A DNA stretch of 64,000 nt from the NCBI GenBank assembly GCA_025363295.1, contig JANYEC010000033.1:34256-98255 (forward strand), given 5' to 3'. A model generated the notes under the pieces. That model was not told the origin of the DNA, made no database searches, and saw nothing but the letters and a program-made list of their open reading frames with translations. The position numbers and the translations under genes are program-made. Below are positions 36,765 through 45,370 of this stretch, one piece after another (within the stretch, counting starts at the first letter, position 1; every line of letters begins with the position of its first letter). The stretch comes from Akkermansiaceae bacterium. Lineage in GTDB: Bacteria > Verrucomicrobiota > Verrucomicrobiia > Verrucomicrobiales > Akkermansiaceae.

Positions 36765-38300
36765 CTATGGGCGAAAGATCCCTTTGATCTTTGCCTTCGC
36801 TCCTGCGGGAATCATCTGCGGCAGACCGGTTTTTTTCAAAACATTGATCACTTGCCGTGCGCGGCTGACCGGTTCGGGCGGATTGATTGGCTCTGATAGA
36901 ACATCCGGCCACAGCGCTTCAATGAGGTCGGCAAGCAACCTGAAGTCTGGCCCTCGGCGCATCCCAGCATCGACCGTCAGCATCACTCGCAACAGGCGTC
37001 GATTGCTGAGCGGTGCAAAACTTTCCTGAGCCATGTCGTATTCCGCACGGACCCTTGCCTGCCAGCGCCCGGCCATTTGTTCCCAACAGAAAAGATCCAG
37101 CAGGTTGATAGGTGGCTTATTAGAACTTTCCAGCCACTTGCCGAACGCTTGAACCGCGAATGGGTGCATGCCCAGCCCTCCGAGTTCCGCCAATTCGAGC
37201 GCCGAAATGGGCTCCGGCTCGCTTCGGCGCCGCTCATAGTAACACTTTACGATTTCAGCGACATCACCGGTGACACAGACACGATCACCCGGATAGACGG
37301 CATACAAGGACTGCGTATCCGCGCAGTAAGCGGAATTTGCGGAGGGGTTGTTACGGCGGAAAATCTCTTTAAATGCGACGTCGATCGTATCTGGATAAGG
37401 AACCAAATGATGCTCAATGCCAAGCTTTCCTAACAAACGATTTGGCACACACACATCTCTCGATTCGGTGGGCAGGTGGGGATAGACGAGGGTGAACGCG
37501 TAGAGATTTTCTGTGTATTCCCGGTGCAGGGCCAGCATCAGGCGGCTATCCCAGCCAGCCGTCATTGAGATCGCCAGTGGAAAGCGTCGCTGCGCACTGT
37601 CGATTTGTCCGCGAAGCAAGCGAATACATTCCGATAGAACTTCCGGATAAGACATCGGCGGAAGGGCTTGCTCCGGCCAAAACCGATGGCAAATCCCGTC
37701 TGATAGGGTAAGAAAATGATTCGGCAACAGAGCGCAAATTTCCGCATACAACGACGTATCTCCTGGCATCCAGTAGATTTCATAATCGTCCGATTTTCGC
37801 GAGTGAATGAAATCTACCGCACTGGCATCCATAGTAAGCCCGAGTTGCTCAGCCATCACACCGGGTTTGGACGCGCAGACCACGCTTTCGCCGATTTCTG
37901 GGCGGGTGAAATAGACTTGGCGCTGGCCCGTGGCATCATGTAGAACCGTGGTTTCCTTTCCGTCGTGAACGATTAGAACCCAACGACCCCCTAAGGTTTC
38001 GGCGTCCCGCAAAACATCCTTGGAGCACCCCATACTTACGATCAAGCGACGCAAGATTGCTTCGTTGCCAGCCTCGGGATCATCAGGATCGAGCGCGAAC
38101 CCTAGCAGAGTGAGGGACTTTTCCGCATGTTCGATATGGGTGAGTTCAAGATCTAAATGGGCGCTGAGATGATAGCACCCACCTATCAGAATCTGCTTAC
38201 CATCAGCCAGACCATGGCCGATTTCCTTACTCAGAATGAACTGTCGCCTAAATAACAGCTTATCGAGCTCCGCAGGTTCGTTAAGTTGCATTGATTTCAT
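36765..38300 (-). CDS. Asparagine synthetase-like ATP pyrophosphatase in the NRPS locus
   Basis: A 511-residue protein. The N-terminal roughly 180 residues resemble a glutaminase-type (GATase2-like) domain, GRWVLIVHDGKETTVLHDATGQ, but begin MKSMQL and lack the N-terminal catalytic Cys2 needed for ammonia release. The C-terminal domain carries the PP-loop SMTAGWDS (residues 245-252) and a helical AS-like fold. Related enzymes include beta-lactam synthetase and lasso-peptide cyclases that form amide bonds through acyl-AMP. An adenylating amide-bond role is inferred. It overlaps the upstream 2H phosphoesterase gene by 20 bp. Confidence 0.75.
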   Translation of the reverse strand: MKSMQLNEPAELDKLLFRRQFILSKEIGHGLADGKQILIGGCYHLSAHLDLELTHIEHAEKSLTLLGFALDPDDPEAGNEAILRRLIVSMGCSKDVLRDAETLGGRWVLIVHDGKETTVLHDATGQRQVYFTRPEIGESVVCASKPGVMAEQLGLTMDASAVDFIHSRKSDDYEIYWMPGDTSLYAEICALLPNHFLTLSDGICHRFWPEQALPPMSYPEVLSECIRLLRGQIDSAQRRFPLAISMTAGWDSRLMLALHREYTENLYAFTLVYPHLPTESRDVCVPNRLLGKLGIEHHLVPYPDTIDVAFKEIFRRNNPSANSAYCADTQSLYAVYPGDRVCVTGDVAEIVKCYYERRRSEPEPISALELAELGGLGMHPFAVQAFGKWLESSNKPPINLLDLFCWEQMAGRWQARVRAEYDMAQESFAPLSNRRLLRVMLTVDAGMRRGPDFRLLADLIEALWPDVLSEPINPPEPVSRARQVINVLKKTGLPQMIPAGAKAKIKGIFRP

Positions 38301-38958
38301 GAGCGGAGTTGGAATGTGATAGATTCGCTTTACCTCGCAAAATCACGCGTTTAAGGGTCACCCATTGCTGACCGGTATGATAGAATAAATCGATGTGGCG
38401 TGCACCAAACCTGAACTGAATCCCTTGCGATGCAAAGGAATCTCGAAGCTCCGCAAATTCCCGTTTTGATAGACCATAAGCAAGCGTCACATGAAAGCGA
38501 AAGCGCGAATCTTCGATTGGCAGCGCTTGGATTCCCCACTGTCCCGCCAAGTCGAAAAGAATGCGTTGGCGAAGTTTTTCCAGCTCGGGATTTGCCTCCA
38601 CATCGAGAAATAAAATGCCCTCATCGAAAGAATCAAAACCCTTGATCACGATTTCAAACGGAACAACCTCATTGGCTAATTTCGCCAAATATTTTTCAAA
38701 TGGCGCGCTGTCCCTAACATTGAATCCCAGCTTGAGCGTGATGTGCGGAGAAGCCTCCAGCCCAGGATTGCGCCGATATTTCCGCAAGATGCTCACTTGC
38801 AATTGCGTGACCTGGTCCGCAGCCTCGCCATCGAGAGGGATCACGAGGGCAAGCGGCAGTTCATCGAGCGGACGGGCACGCAGACGGCTGGCCAATGAAC
38901 GTAACCAAGCACGCAGCGAAGATCGCTGCAAACTAGGTGCTGATAGCTCAAAAATCAT
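38281..38958 (-). CDS. 2H phosphoesterase-superfamily protein
   Basis: A 225-residue protein with two HxT motifs, HITL at 72-75 and HVTL at 156-159, the signature of 2H phosphoesterases (2'-5' RNA ligase/cyclic phosphodiesterase fold). The ATG at 38958 (MIFELSAPSLQ) is preferred over longer openings because upstream sequence is basic and unconserved. It is the first gene of the minus-strand cluster with the asparagine-synthetase-like, GNAT and NRPS genes. Its substrate is unknown. The 247-bp gap to the divergent recN gene should carry both promoters. Confidence 0.75.
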   Translation of the reverse strand: MIFELSAPSLQRSSLRAWLRSLASRLRARPLDELPLALVIPLDGEAADQVTQLQVSILRKYRRNPGLEASPHITLKLGFNVRDSAPFEKYLAKLANEVVPFEIVIKGFDSFDEGILFLDVEANPELEKLRQRILFDLAGQWGIQALPIEDSRFRFHVTLAYGLSKREFAELRDSFASQGIQFRFGARHIDLFYHTGQQWVTLKRVILRGKANLSHSNSAHEINAT

Positions 38959-39204
38959 TAGGAGGGAGTGGCAATCGCGAGGGCAAAATTTTACGGAAAA
39001 TAGACGCATGGCCAGAGTGGCATGAAACCGGCCGTTGGAAACCACGTAATCGCGTAATCGCGTAAATCCAGCTCTTTCTCGCCTGACTGCCCGCTTTCGC
39101 CTGAGTTTCCATCCACCCCCAGATCGCTGAAAAAACGGCACGGAAAAAGCCCGCCATTGCTTCCGGCGCGGGGCCTTGCATACTCACTGCGTTCCGCAAA
39201 ACGA

Positions 39205-40854
39205 ATGCTTACTCTTTTAAAAATCCGCAATCTCGCCTTGGTCGATGAACTCGCATGGGAACTCGGCCCGGGCCTCATCAGCGTCACTGGAGAGACTGGC
39301 GCGGGGAAATCCGTCATCGTCGGTGCGCTCAAACTGGTGCTTGGCGAACGCGCTGAAAAAAACCTCATCCGCACCGGCGAGGACAATTGCTCGGTCGAGG
39401 CGGTGTTCGAGCTCAAAGACGCCAGTGAAATCAACGCCATCCTCGCCGACGGAGGGCTCGATCCTTGCGACGACACGCAGCTCATCATTCGCCGCGTGAT
39501 TGGCCAGACGGCGAACCGCCAGTTTATCAATGATTCGCCAGTCACTCTCAATTTGCTCAAACGACTCGGTGAGCATCTGGTAGATCTCCACGGTCCTCAC
39601 GATCATCAATCACTGCTTTCGGTGGAGCGTCAACTCGCGATGTTAGACGCCTACGCCGGAGCAGAACCCTGCGTCTTGAAATACCGGGAATCTTATCGCG
39701 ATTGGCGGGCCAAAGCCGCAGAGTTAGTGGAAATCCGCCACGCGGAGAATGCCAGTGAGCAGGAACTTGATCTCTTGCGCTATCAGCTCCAGGAAATCGA
39801 CGCAGCGAACCTCAAACCCGAGGGCGAACAAGACCTCGAGGATCGTTGGCGGCGTGCGTCGAATTCCACCCGCCTCGTCGAAGCCGCTGCTGCTGCCACC
39901 GCATCGCTCAATGGCGAAGACGGAATTCTCGAACGGCTCACCGAAGTCCAGCGCCTCGTGCGCGACTTGGAAAAACTCGACCCCTCCATCCGTGAGCGCA
40001 CCGCCTCTTTGGAAACGGCTTGCCTTGAACTCCAAGACTTGGAAAGCAACCTCGCCGAATACGTGGACGAGCTCGACATCGATCCAGCAGAAGCCGCCAC
40101 ACTCGAAGAACGGGTCAATCTGCTAGAATCTTTGAAACGGAAATACGGCCCTTCGCTCAGCGACGTGCTCACCCGCCGTGACGCCGCCGCTGCCCGCCTC
40201 GACACCATCGAAAACCGCGGGGAAAAACTTGAGACACTCGAACGCGAACTCGCCGCCTGCCGCGCGACCCTCGACGCGGGCGGAAAATTACTCAGTGCAT
40301 CACGCAAGAAAGCGGCACCAAAGTTAGCCAAGGAAATCGCCAGTCAGTTGAAAGACCTCGGCTTCAAGCAATCGTCGTTCGAAGCCCCGTTAAAAATCCT
40401 CACCGAACCCGGCCCGCAAGGACTGGAATCTATCGAATTTCAATTCGGCCCGAACCCGGGCGAACCGCTTTTACCGCTGCGGCAGATCGCATCGTCAGGT
40501 GAAATTAGCCGCGTGATGCTCGCTGTAAAATCTGCTCTAGCAGATCAGGATGCCACACCGTTGATGGTCTTTGATGAAATCGACGCAAACGTCGGCGGCG
40601 AAGTAGCACGGGCGGTGGGCAGGAAAATGGCGGCGCTGGGTATGCGCCATCAAGTCGTGGCAATCACTCATTTTCCGCAGGTGGCAGCGACCGCGACCCA
40701 TCATTTCGTGGTGGAAAAAGAAGTCTCCGGCGGGCGCACTCGTTCCCGACTTTTCCCAGTCAGTGGCGAAACACGTATCCAAGAACTCGTCCGCATGTTA
40801 GGCGGGGGTGGCGAACAGGCACGGGCGATGGCAGCCTCACTCTTGAACCTCTAA
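39205..40854 (+). CDS. recN: DNA repair protein RecN
   Basis: A 549-residue SMC-like protein: Walker A GETGAGKS at 29-36, long coiled-coil arms (about 150-370), and the C-terminal half with LRQIASSGEISRVMLAVKSALA (signature) and VFDEIDANVGGEVARAVG (Walker B). RecN acts in double-strand-break repair, linking broken ends. The ATG at 39205 gives MLTLLKIRNLALV, the standard start. An upstream ATG (39157) only adds non-conserved residues. It ends 1 bp before the next gene, so the two are cotranscribed. Confidence 0.95.
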   Translation: MLTLLKIRNLALVDELAWELGPGLISVTGETGAGKSVIVGALKLVLGERAEKNLIRTGEDNCSVEAVFELKDASEINAILADGGLDPCDDTQLIIRRVIGQTANRQFINDSPVTLNLLKRLGEHLVDLHGPHDHQSLLSVERQLAMLDAYAGAEPCVLKYRESYRDWRAKAAELVEIRHAENASEQELDLLRYQLQEIDAANLKPEGEQDLEDRWRRASNSTRLVEAAAAATASLNGEDGILERLTEVQRLVRDLEKLDPSIRERTASLETACLELQDLESNLAEYVDELDIDPAEAATLEERVNLLESLKRKYGPSLSDVLTRRDAAAARLDTIENRGEKLETLERELAACRATLDAGGKLLSASRKKAAPKLAKEIASQLKDLGFKQSSFEAPLKILTEPGPQGLESIEFQFGPNPGEPLLPLRQIASSGEISRVMLAVKSALADQDATPLMVFDEIDANVGGEVARAVGRKMAALGMRHQVVAITHFPQVAATATHHFVVEKEVSGGRTRSRLFPVSGETRIQELVRMLGGGGEQARAMAASLLNL

Positions 40855-40855
40855 C

Positions 40856-41392
40856 ATGTCTCACATCTTCAAAGCCGTTCCAGAGCCCGTCGAGTCTTCT
40901 TCGCGAGATCTCGCTGCCTCATTGGGTCTGCCTTGGCACGGAACGGGAATGGCGAGATTAGTCATCGGGCGGCGGGAATGGGTCGCTTTGCCCGACGTCG
41001 GCGTCGGCCCGCTGAACGCGAAGACGGACAGTGGCGCACGCAGTTCCAGCATCCATGCGGAGGATGTGGAATTGTCAGATGACGAACTGACGGTGCGCTT
41101 TACGACGACCAATCACTACGGCAAGAAAATCGCCTGCCAAGTGGCCGTCGCCAGAATCGCCCGTGTTCGTAGTTCCACCGGAAAAGCCAGAAAGCGAATC
41201 TTCATCCAAACGACTGCTGAGCTTCCCGGCGGCTTCCGTTGGAGCATCATGATCAGCCTTGCGAACCGCTCTGAAATGCTTTGCCCCATGCTGCTAGGGA
41301 GACGGGCACTATCAGGTTATTTCCTGATCGATCCGCAAGGCGCACATTTGTTAGGTCCACGACGCTTGCTGAACTTCAGACTAACCGATTAG
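40856..41392 (+). CDS. Retropepsin-like zinc-protease family protein (RimK-associated type)
   Basis: A 178-residue protein of the ATP-dependent zinc protease/RimB family (COG4067). It has IGRREWVALPDVGV, the catalytic-looking AKTDSGARSSSIHAE (DSGA, aspartic-protease-like) and MLLGRRALSGYFLIDP. The family often sits next to rimK-type ligases and cleaves their products, but no ATP-grasp ligase is in this window. It starts 1 bp after recN, which is unusual company. The start MSHIFKAVPE adds about 35 residues before the conserved core. Confidence 0.82.
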   Translation: MSHIFKAVPEPVESSSRDLAASLGLPWHGTGMARLVIGRREWVALPDVGVGPLNAKTDSGARSSSIHAEDVELSDDELTVRFTTTNHYGKKIACQVAVARIARVRSSTGKARKRIFIQTTAELPGGFRWSIMISLANRSEMLCPMLLGRRALSGYFLIDPQGAHLLGPRRLLNFRLTD

Positions 41393-41410
41393 AGAAATCC
41401 GCGGGCTAAG

Positions 41411-42157
41411 TTACGATGCTCCGTGCGCACCGTGATGGTTCACCAGCCACGAGTCCACGGCATCGATAAGCTTTGGATAGTCCTCCTCCCCGAAGGAATG
41501 ACCCGCTCCCGGCAGTTCGATTAAATTTTTCTCACAAGTGGCCACTTCGAAGGCGTCGCGACTGTCTTGAACGGGAACGAGATCGTCAGCCTCACCGTGG
41601 ATCAACAGCCAAGGCTGAGTCACTGATTCCGCAGCGGAAAGGGTGTTATCTATCGAATTGAGATCATCCACAAATCCCTCCGAAAGCGGGCAATCCTCTT
41701 CCTCCCACATCAAGCCGGCACCGGGTAAAACATCGCCGAACTCGCGCTGCACGAAGGCTGCGGTGTGAGTCATTCCCGCCAATGAGATGAGCGTAGAAAT
41801 CCTCATGTCCCGCGCAGCAGTTAGAACACCCACGGCACCGCCCATGCTGTGGCCTACGTAGGCGATTTTAACGTCATTAGAAAGTGTTCCGAGCACCGCC
41901 TGGAGATCGCCGATTTCTTTAGTAATACAAGAATCTTCGAATCGGCCCTCGGAATCGCCATTTCCCGAGTAGGTAAAACGCAAGCAGGGCCATCCCCGCG
42001 CAGCAAGGCCGGTTGCAAGAGCAACAAGCTGCGGGCGGTCTTTGTTTCCCGTCAGCCCATGACCGAGCATCACCAGCGTGTCCGCACGGGTACTGGGGTG
42101 GAAACTGGTATCGATCCGCTCATTCTGGCGGTTTCGGATTTCGCTTAATGTTGTCAT
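41411..42157 (-). CDS. Alpha/beta hydrolase
   Basis: A 248-residue serine hydrolase with MLGHGLTGNKDRP (oxyanion region), FTYSGNGDSEG, the elbow GHSMGG and the C-terminal catalytic Asp in HGEADDLVPVQ and His in GAGHSF. Its N terminus lacks a signal peptide. The substrate is unknown; the short DUF-like dienelactone/peptidase S9 relatives are the closest by pattern. It is 18 bp from the convergent protease gene and shares its strand with the dehydrogenase upstream. Confidence 0.83.
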   Translation of the reverse strand: MTTLSEIRNRQNERIDTSFHPSTRADTLVMLGHGLTGNKDRPQLVALATGLAARGWPCLRFTYSGNGDSEGRFEDSCITKEIGDLQAVLGTLSNDVKIAYVGHSMGGAVGVLTAARDMRISTLISLAGMTHTAAFVQREFGDVLPGAGLMWEEEDCPLSEGFVDDLNSIDNTLSAAESVTQPWLLIHGEADDLVPVQDSRDAFEVATCEKNLIELPGAGHSFGEEDYPKLIDAVDSWLVNHHGAHGAS

Positions 42158-42169
42158 TGAATATTATAG

Positions 42170-43057
42170 TTAGATCGTGGCTCGATCGGGAAATGTGAGT
42201 TCCGCGATCCCAGACTTGTCGAGCTCGCCAAGTCCGATTTCCTCCATCTTGCGATATTGCGCCTCAGCGGCCTCGGAGAGAGGCACGAGCAGGCCGGCCT
42301 CATGCGCAAGAGCATTCGCGATGCCGCTGTCCTTAGCGGCATGCGCAGCAGAAAAATAACAATCGTGCTCGCGCATAATCATGTCATCACTATCAGTTTC
42401 TAACACCCTAGAATTCGCGCCCGTTTGTGAAAAAACCTCCTTGAGAATCTCCAAATCTAGCCCCAGCGCCGCTCCAAGGCCGAGACCTTCGGCGAGCCCC
42501 GCCGTATTGATGTTCATCACCATGTTCACCAGCGCCTTAATTTTCGCCGCATGGCCGACGGCACCGACGTGGCGGAGTGACGCGGAGATATCGTGGAGAA
42601 GTTCTTGGTGTTTTTCGAAGACCTCAGCATCGCCACCGATCATCAGATAGAGTGTGCCCTGCCGTGCTTGCGGGATGCTAGATGCCATGCTGGCTGCTAG
42701 AGTCGATGCACCCGCGTTCGCCGCTGCCACCGCTGCGAATTCATGGGTGGCTGGGCTGACCGTAGCACAGTTGATAAATGTCCGACCTTCCGCACCTTTT
42801 AAAAGGGATTCATCACCCGTGAAAATTTCGCTCATCGCCTCATCGTCGCTCACCACGGTGAAGATGACATCACAAGCCGCAGTGACTTCTGCTAGAGTCG
42901 CCACGGCCGTGGAACCGAGTTCGAATGCGAGTGACGTCGCGGACGCAGAATGATGGTCAAATATTGCAGCGATCGGATATCCCAAATCCGCCAAATGGCG
43001 GGCGATGTTCGCGCCCATTCGCCCGACACCCACAAATCCCAAAGCAATTTCTTTCAT
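42170..43057 (-). CDS. NAD(P)-dependent beta-hydroxyacid dehydrogenase (HIBADH family)
   Basis: A 295-residue dehydrogenase with an N-terminal Rossmann motif GFVGVGRMGANIARHL and FINCATVSPATHEF. The expected catalytic lysine is in IKALVNMVMNINTAG. It may act on 3-hydroxyisobutyrate, tartronate semialdehyde or 4-hydroxybutyrate; the substrate is not evident. The usual DAPVSGG signature is altered to LAASMASSIPQARQGTLYLM, which hints at a divergent substrate pocket. The ATG at 43057 gives MKEIALGFVG. It ends 13 bp before the alpha/beta hydrolase gene begins. Confidence 0.85.
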   Translation of the reverse strand: MKEIALGFVGVGRMGANIARHLADLGYPIAAIFDHHSASATSLAFELGSTAVATLAEVTAACDVIFTVVSDDEAMSEIFTGDESLLKGAEGRTFINCATVSPATHEFAAVAAANAGASTLAASMASSIPQARQGTLYLMIGGDAEVFEKHQELLHDISASLRHVGAVGHAAKIKALVNMVMNINTAGLAEGLGLGAALGLDLEILKEVFSQTGANSRVLETDSDDMIMREHDCYFSAAHAAKDSGIANALAHEAGLLVPLSEAAEAQYRKMEEIGLGELDKSGIAELTFPDRATI

Positions 43058-43126
43058 CTGCGAAATCTTGGATTCAAAAACTTGGCCGGGCAACTCCTTG
43101 TTTCGGAAACCCAAAATCGAGTTGCA

Positions 43127-43510
43127 TCAGGCAAGCCAATCGCCGCTGCGGAGACGCCGATGTTCGTCAACTTCGCCCAGCCACTCCCAGACCGAGGCGG
43201 GAAGAGTCTCGCCGTCTGGGCGGATCACAGTGGTTTCTACCCGCCGATATTCGGTGCCCTCCGTATCGCCTGCCGAGACGTTTTCAAAACTATCGAGGCT
43301 CCCTAACATTTTTGCATCCACTGCGTAAACTTCGCCAATGATGTCGTCCCCGGCTGGATCGAGAACAAGGCCCGGATACCAGTCGATTTTATACATTTTT
43401 CCTGCAATCCGACCCTCCGTAATGAACTCCGCGCCATCCATGCGGAAATGATTCGAGCCCCCACGGCGGAGAGTGCCATAGACAAAAACCATTTCGCGTG
43501 GAGAGATCAT
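43127..43510 (-). CDS. Gamma-glutamylcyclotransferase-like (AIG2 family) protein
   Basis: A 127-residue protein with the family N terminus MVFVYGTLRRGGSNH (YGTLRRG) and DEHRRLRS at the C terminus, plus DSFENVSAGDTEG around the expected catalytic glutamate. The fold cyclises gamma-glutamyl or related side chains, but function in short bacterial homologues is loosely known. A 114-bp gap separates it from obg; it contains a dispersed repeat (43532-43564). Confidence 0.82.
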   Translation of the reverse strand: MISPREMVFVYGTLRRGGSNHFRMDGAEFITEGRIAGKMYKIDWYPGLVLDPAGDDIIGEVYAVDAKMLGSLDSFENVSAGDTEGTEYRRVETTVIRPDGETLPASVWEWLGEVDEHRRLRSGDWLA

Positions 43511-43531
43511 GAGGATTTGGATGAAAAAATA

Positions 43532-43564
43532 TTAACCGCAGGTGGACGCAGATTTACGCAAATG
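43532..43564 (+). repeat. Dispersed 'TTAACCGCAGGTGGACGCAGATTTACGCA' type repeat, copy B
   Basis: A 33-bp stretch between the cyclotransferase and obg genes, followed by low-complexity TATCAACTATTAACC-like sequence. It aligns with the copies at 24302-24330 (minus) and 50290-50312. Confidence 0.55.
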
Positions 43565-43623
43565 AAAGAGTAGATGATAAGTTTTTTTCTATCAACTATT
43601 AACCATCCTCTATCAACTCACCT

Positions 43624-44676
43624 TCACTTGTCTGAGCGGTGGCCGAGTTCGTTATCTAACATCTGTTTGAGATCGTCGATGCCGGTGCCTTGATCCGCAG
43701 AGATTGGAATGATGTCGATCTTTGGGAAACGCCCTCGGAAGATTTCGAGATTTTCCGCAGCCCCTTCGAGGTCCATTTTGTTAGCGATGATTTTCCATGG
43801 GAAGCGTGCGAGTTCATCGTCGTATTCCTTGATCTCGCGGCGGAGGATTTCCAGATCAGAGATCGGGTCGCGGCCTTCACTGCCTGCCATGTCGATGACG
43901 AAAAGCAGCACGCGGCAACGAGTGATGTGGCGGAGAAATTCGTGACCGAGGCCGCGGTTTTCATGCGCGCCTTCGATGAGGCCTGGAATGTCCGCGATGG
44001 TGCAGCGGCGGAAACCGGGGAACTCCACCACTCCGACGACCGGCTGAAGCGTCGTGAACGGATAGGAAGCTACTTTCGGCTTCGCATGGGAAAGTGCGCC
44101 GAGCAGTGTGGATTTTCCTGCATTTGGGAAACCCACAAATCCGGCATCGGCGATGCGGCGGAGCTCCAGATAGAATACTGCTTGGTCGCCAGGTGTGCCG
44201 AGTGTGTGCTCGACAGGCGTGCGATTGGTGGCAGTTTTGAAATTCCAGTTGCCTTGGCCAGGTTCGCCGCCTTTGCAGAGCACGAATTCCTGACCGTTTT
44301 CCGTTAGGTCTGCGATGGGTTCGAGGTCGATGCCTTCATCGCCGCGTTCGTATTCCACGGCTTCTTGCACGGTCACGGCGTTGCTGCGATAAACGACGGT
44401 GCCGGGCGGGACCTTGCCGATGACTTGCTTGCCACTTTTCCCGGTTTTCCGGCCACCCGCGCCGTTTTTCCCGTCCTCAGCGATGAGTTTCGGATCGTAG
44501 TGGTAAGCGCGAAGATTGTCGGTAGAAGGATCCACCACGAGGATGATATCGCCGCCGCCGCCGCCGTCGCCGCCGTCGGGTCCGCCACGCGGGACAAATT
44601 TTTCCCGACGCCAAGAAACAACGCCGTTTCCGCCGTCGCCCGCTTTGGCGAAAATCCGTATGTGGTCGATAAACAT
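43624..44676 (-). CDS. obg: Obg-family GTPase
   Basis: A 350-residue GTPase acting in large-ribosomal-subunit assembly. The glycine-rich N-terminal Obg fold has FAKAGDGGNGVVSWRREKFVPRGGPDGGDGG. The G-domain has GFPNAGKST (G1), DIPGLIEGAHENRGLGHEFL (G3) and NKMDLEG (G4). The ATG at 44676 (MFIDHIRIFAKAGDG) is the canonical start; a frame opening to 44973 is spurious. It ends close to the repeat-containing gap upstream of the cyclotransferase gene. Confidence 0.95.
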   Translation of the reverse strand: MFIDHIRIFAKAGDGGNGVVSWRREKFVPRGGPDGGDGGGGGDIILVVDPSTDNLRAYHYDPKLIAEDGKNGAGGRKTGKSGKQVIGKVPPGTVVYRSNAVTVQEAVEYERGDEGIDLEPIADLTENGQEFVLCKGGEPGQGNWNFKTATNRTPVEHTLGTPGDQAVFYLELRRIADAGFVGFPNAGKSTLLGALSHAKPKVASYPFTTLQPVVGVVEFPGFRRCTIADIPGLIEGAHENRGLGHEFLRHITRCRVLLFVIDMAGSEGRDPISDLEILRREIKEYDDELARFPWKIIANKMDLEGAAENLEIFRGRFPKIDIIPISADQGTGIDDLKQMLDNELGHRSDK

Positions 44677-44868
44677 GGTGGCACAGTTGCCATCCGAACC
44701 GATATGGTCAACGGCAATGGTAAGCGCGAGCGCGATTTCATGCGGAGCCGAGGCAACTTTGGTGGTGAAGAGCGGCGTTGTTCGGAGAAAGTTGCTAGAC
44801 CGGCCTAATGGGTTGGTTTTCCACCCGATTTTCCTTCCGAGATCGGCGGGTTCTGCTTCAATCCGCGC

Positions 44869-45354
44869 ATGAAATCGCCCTTTGCTGCACTTTCGATGAT
44901 GCTCGCTATTGCAGTCGCGCCCAATTTGCTTGCGAGCGGAAAGCCGGAAATCAAGACAGCGGTGTCGTTTCACATGGAGACGGACGCGACGGACAATCCA
45001 AAGATGATTTTTCCGCAGTTGGCGAATGGACAGACCCGCTACTTCCGCCGAATGCCGGAGATCACTATCAAGGATATCGTTTCGTTCCGCCCTTTTCCAT
45101 CAGATGTGGGGGAGGAATATGGAATCGTTTTCCAACTCAAGAGCAACGCCGTGAACCGATTGGCTGCAATCACGAACACAAATCAGGGAAAATGGCTCAT
45201 CTCCCAAGTCAATGGCCGCGTGGTGGACGGTGTGCTCATCGATAAGACCATCAATGATGGCTTCATCGTGATTTGGAAAGGCGTGACCTTGGATGACCTA
45301 ACTCTTTTGGATAAAACCCTACCCCGCACCGGAGCCGAGAAGAAGAAGAAATAA
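44869..45354 (+). CDS. Secreted protein of unknown function
   Basis: A 161-residue protein with a signal peptide (residues 1-22, cleavage near LLASG) and a lysine-rich C terminus. The mid region ITNTNQGKWLISQVNGRVVDGVLIDK resembles the P1 head of SecD-like proteins. I cannot name it. It starts 190 bp from the divergent obg gene and ends 16 bp before the M23 peptidase gene, so the two probably form an operon. Confidence 0.65.
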   Translation: MKSPFAALSMMLAIAVAPNLLASGKPEIKTAVSFHMETDATDNPKMIFPQLANGQTRYFRRMPEITIKDIVSFRPFPSDVGEEYGIVFQLKSNAVNRLAAITNTNQGKWLISQVNGRVVDGVLIDKTINDGFIVIWKGVTLDDLTLLDKTLPRTGAEKKKK

Positions 45355-45370
45355 GCGTCACCTCTCTCGC

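Noticed and set aside
44365-44808. Antisense readings opposite obg
   Set aside because: They fall in the glycine-rich Obg region whose codons create open frames; no motifs.
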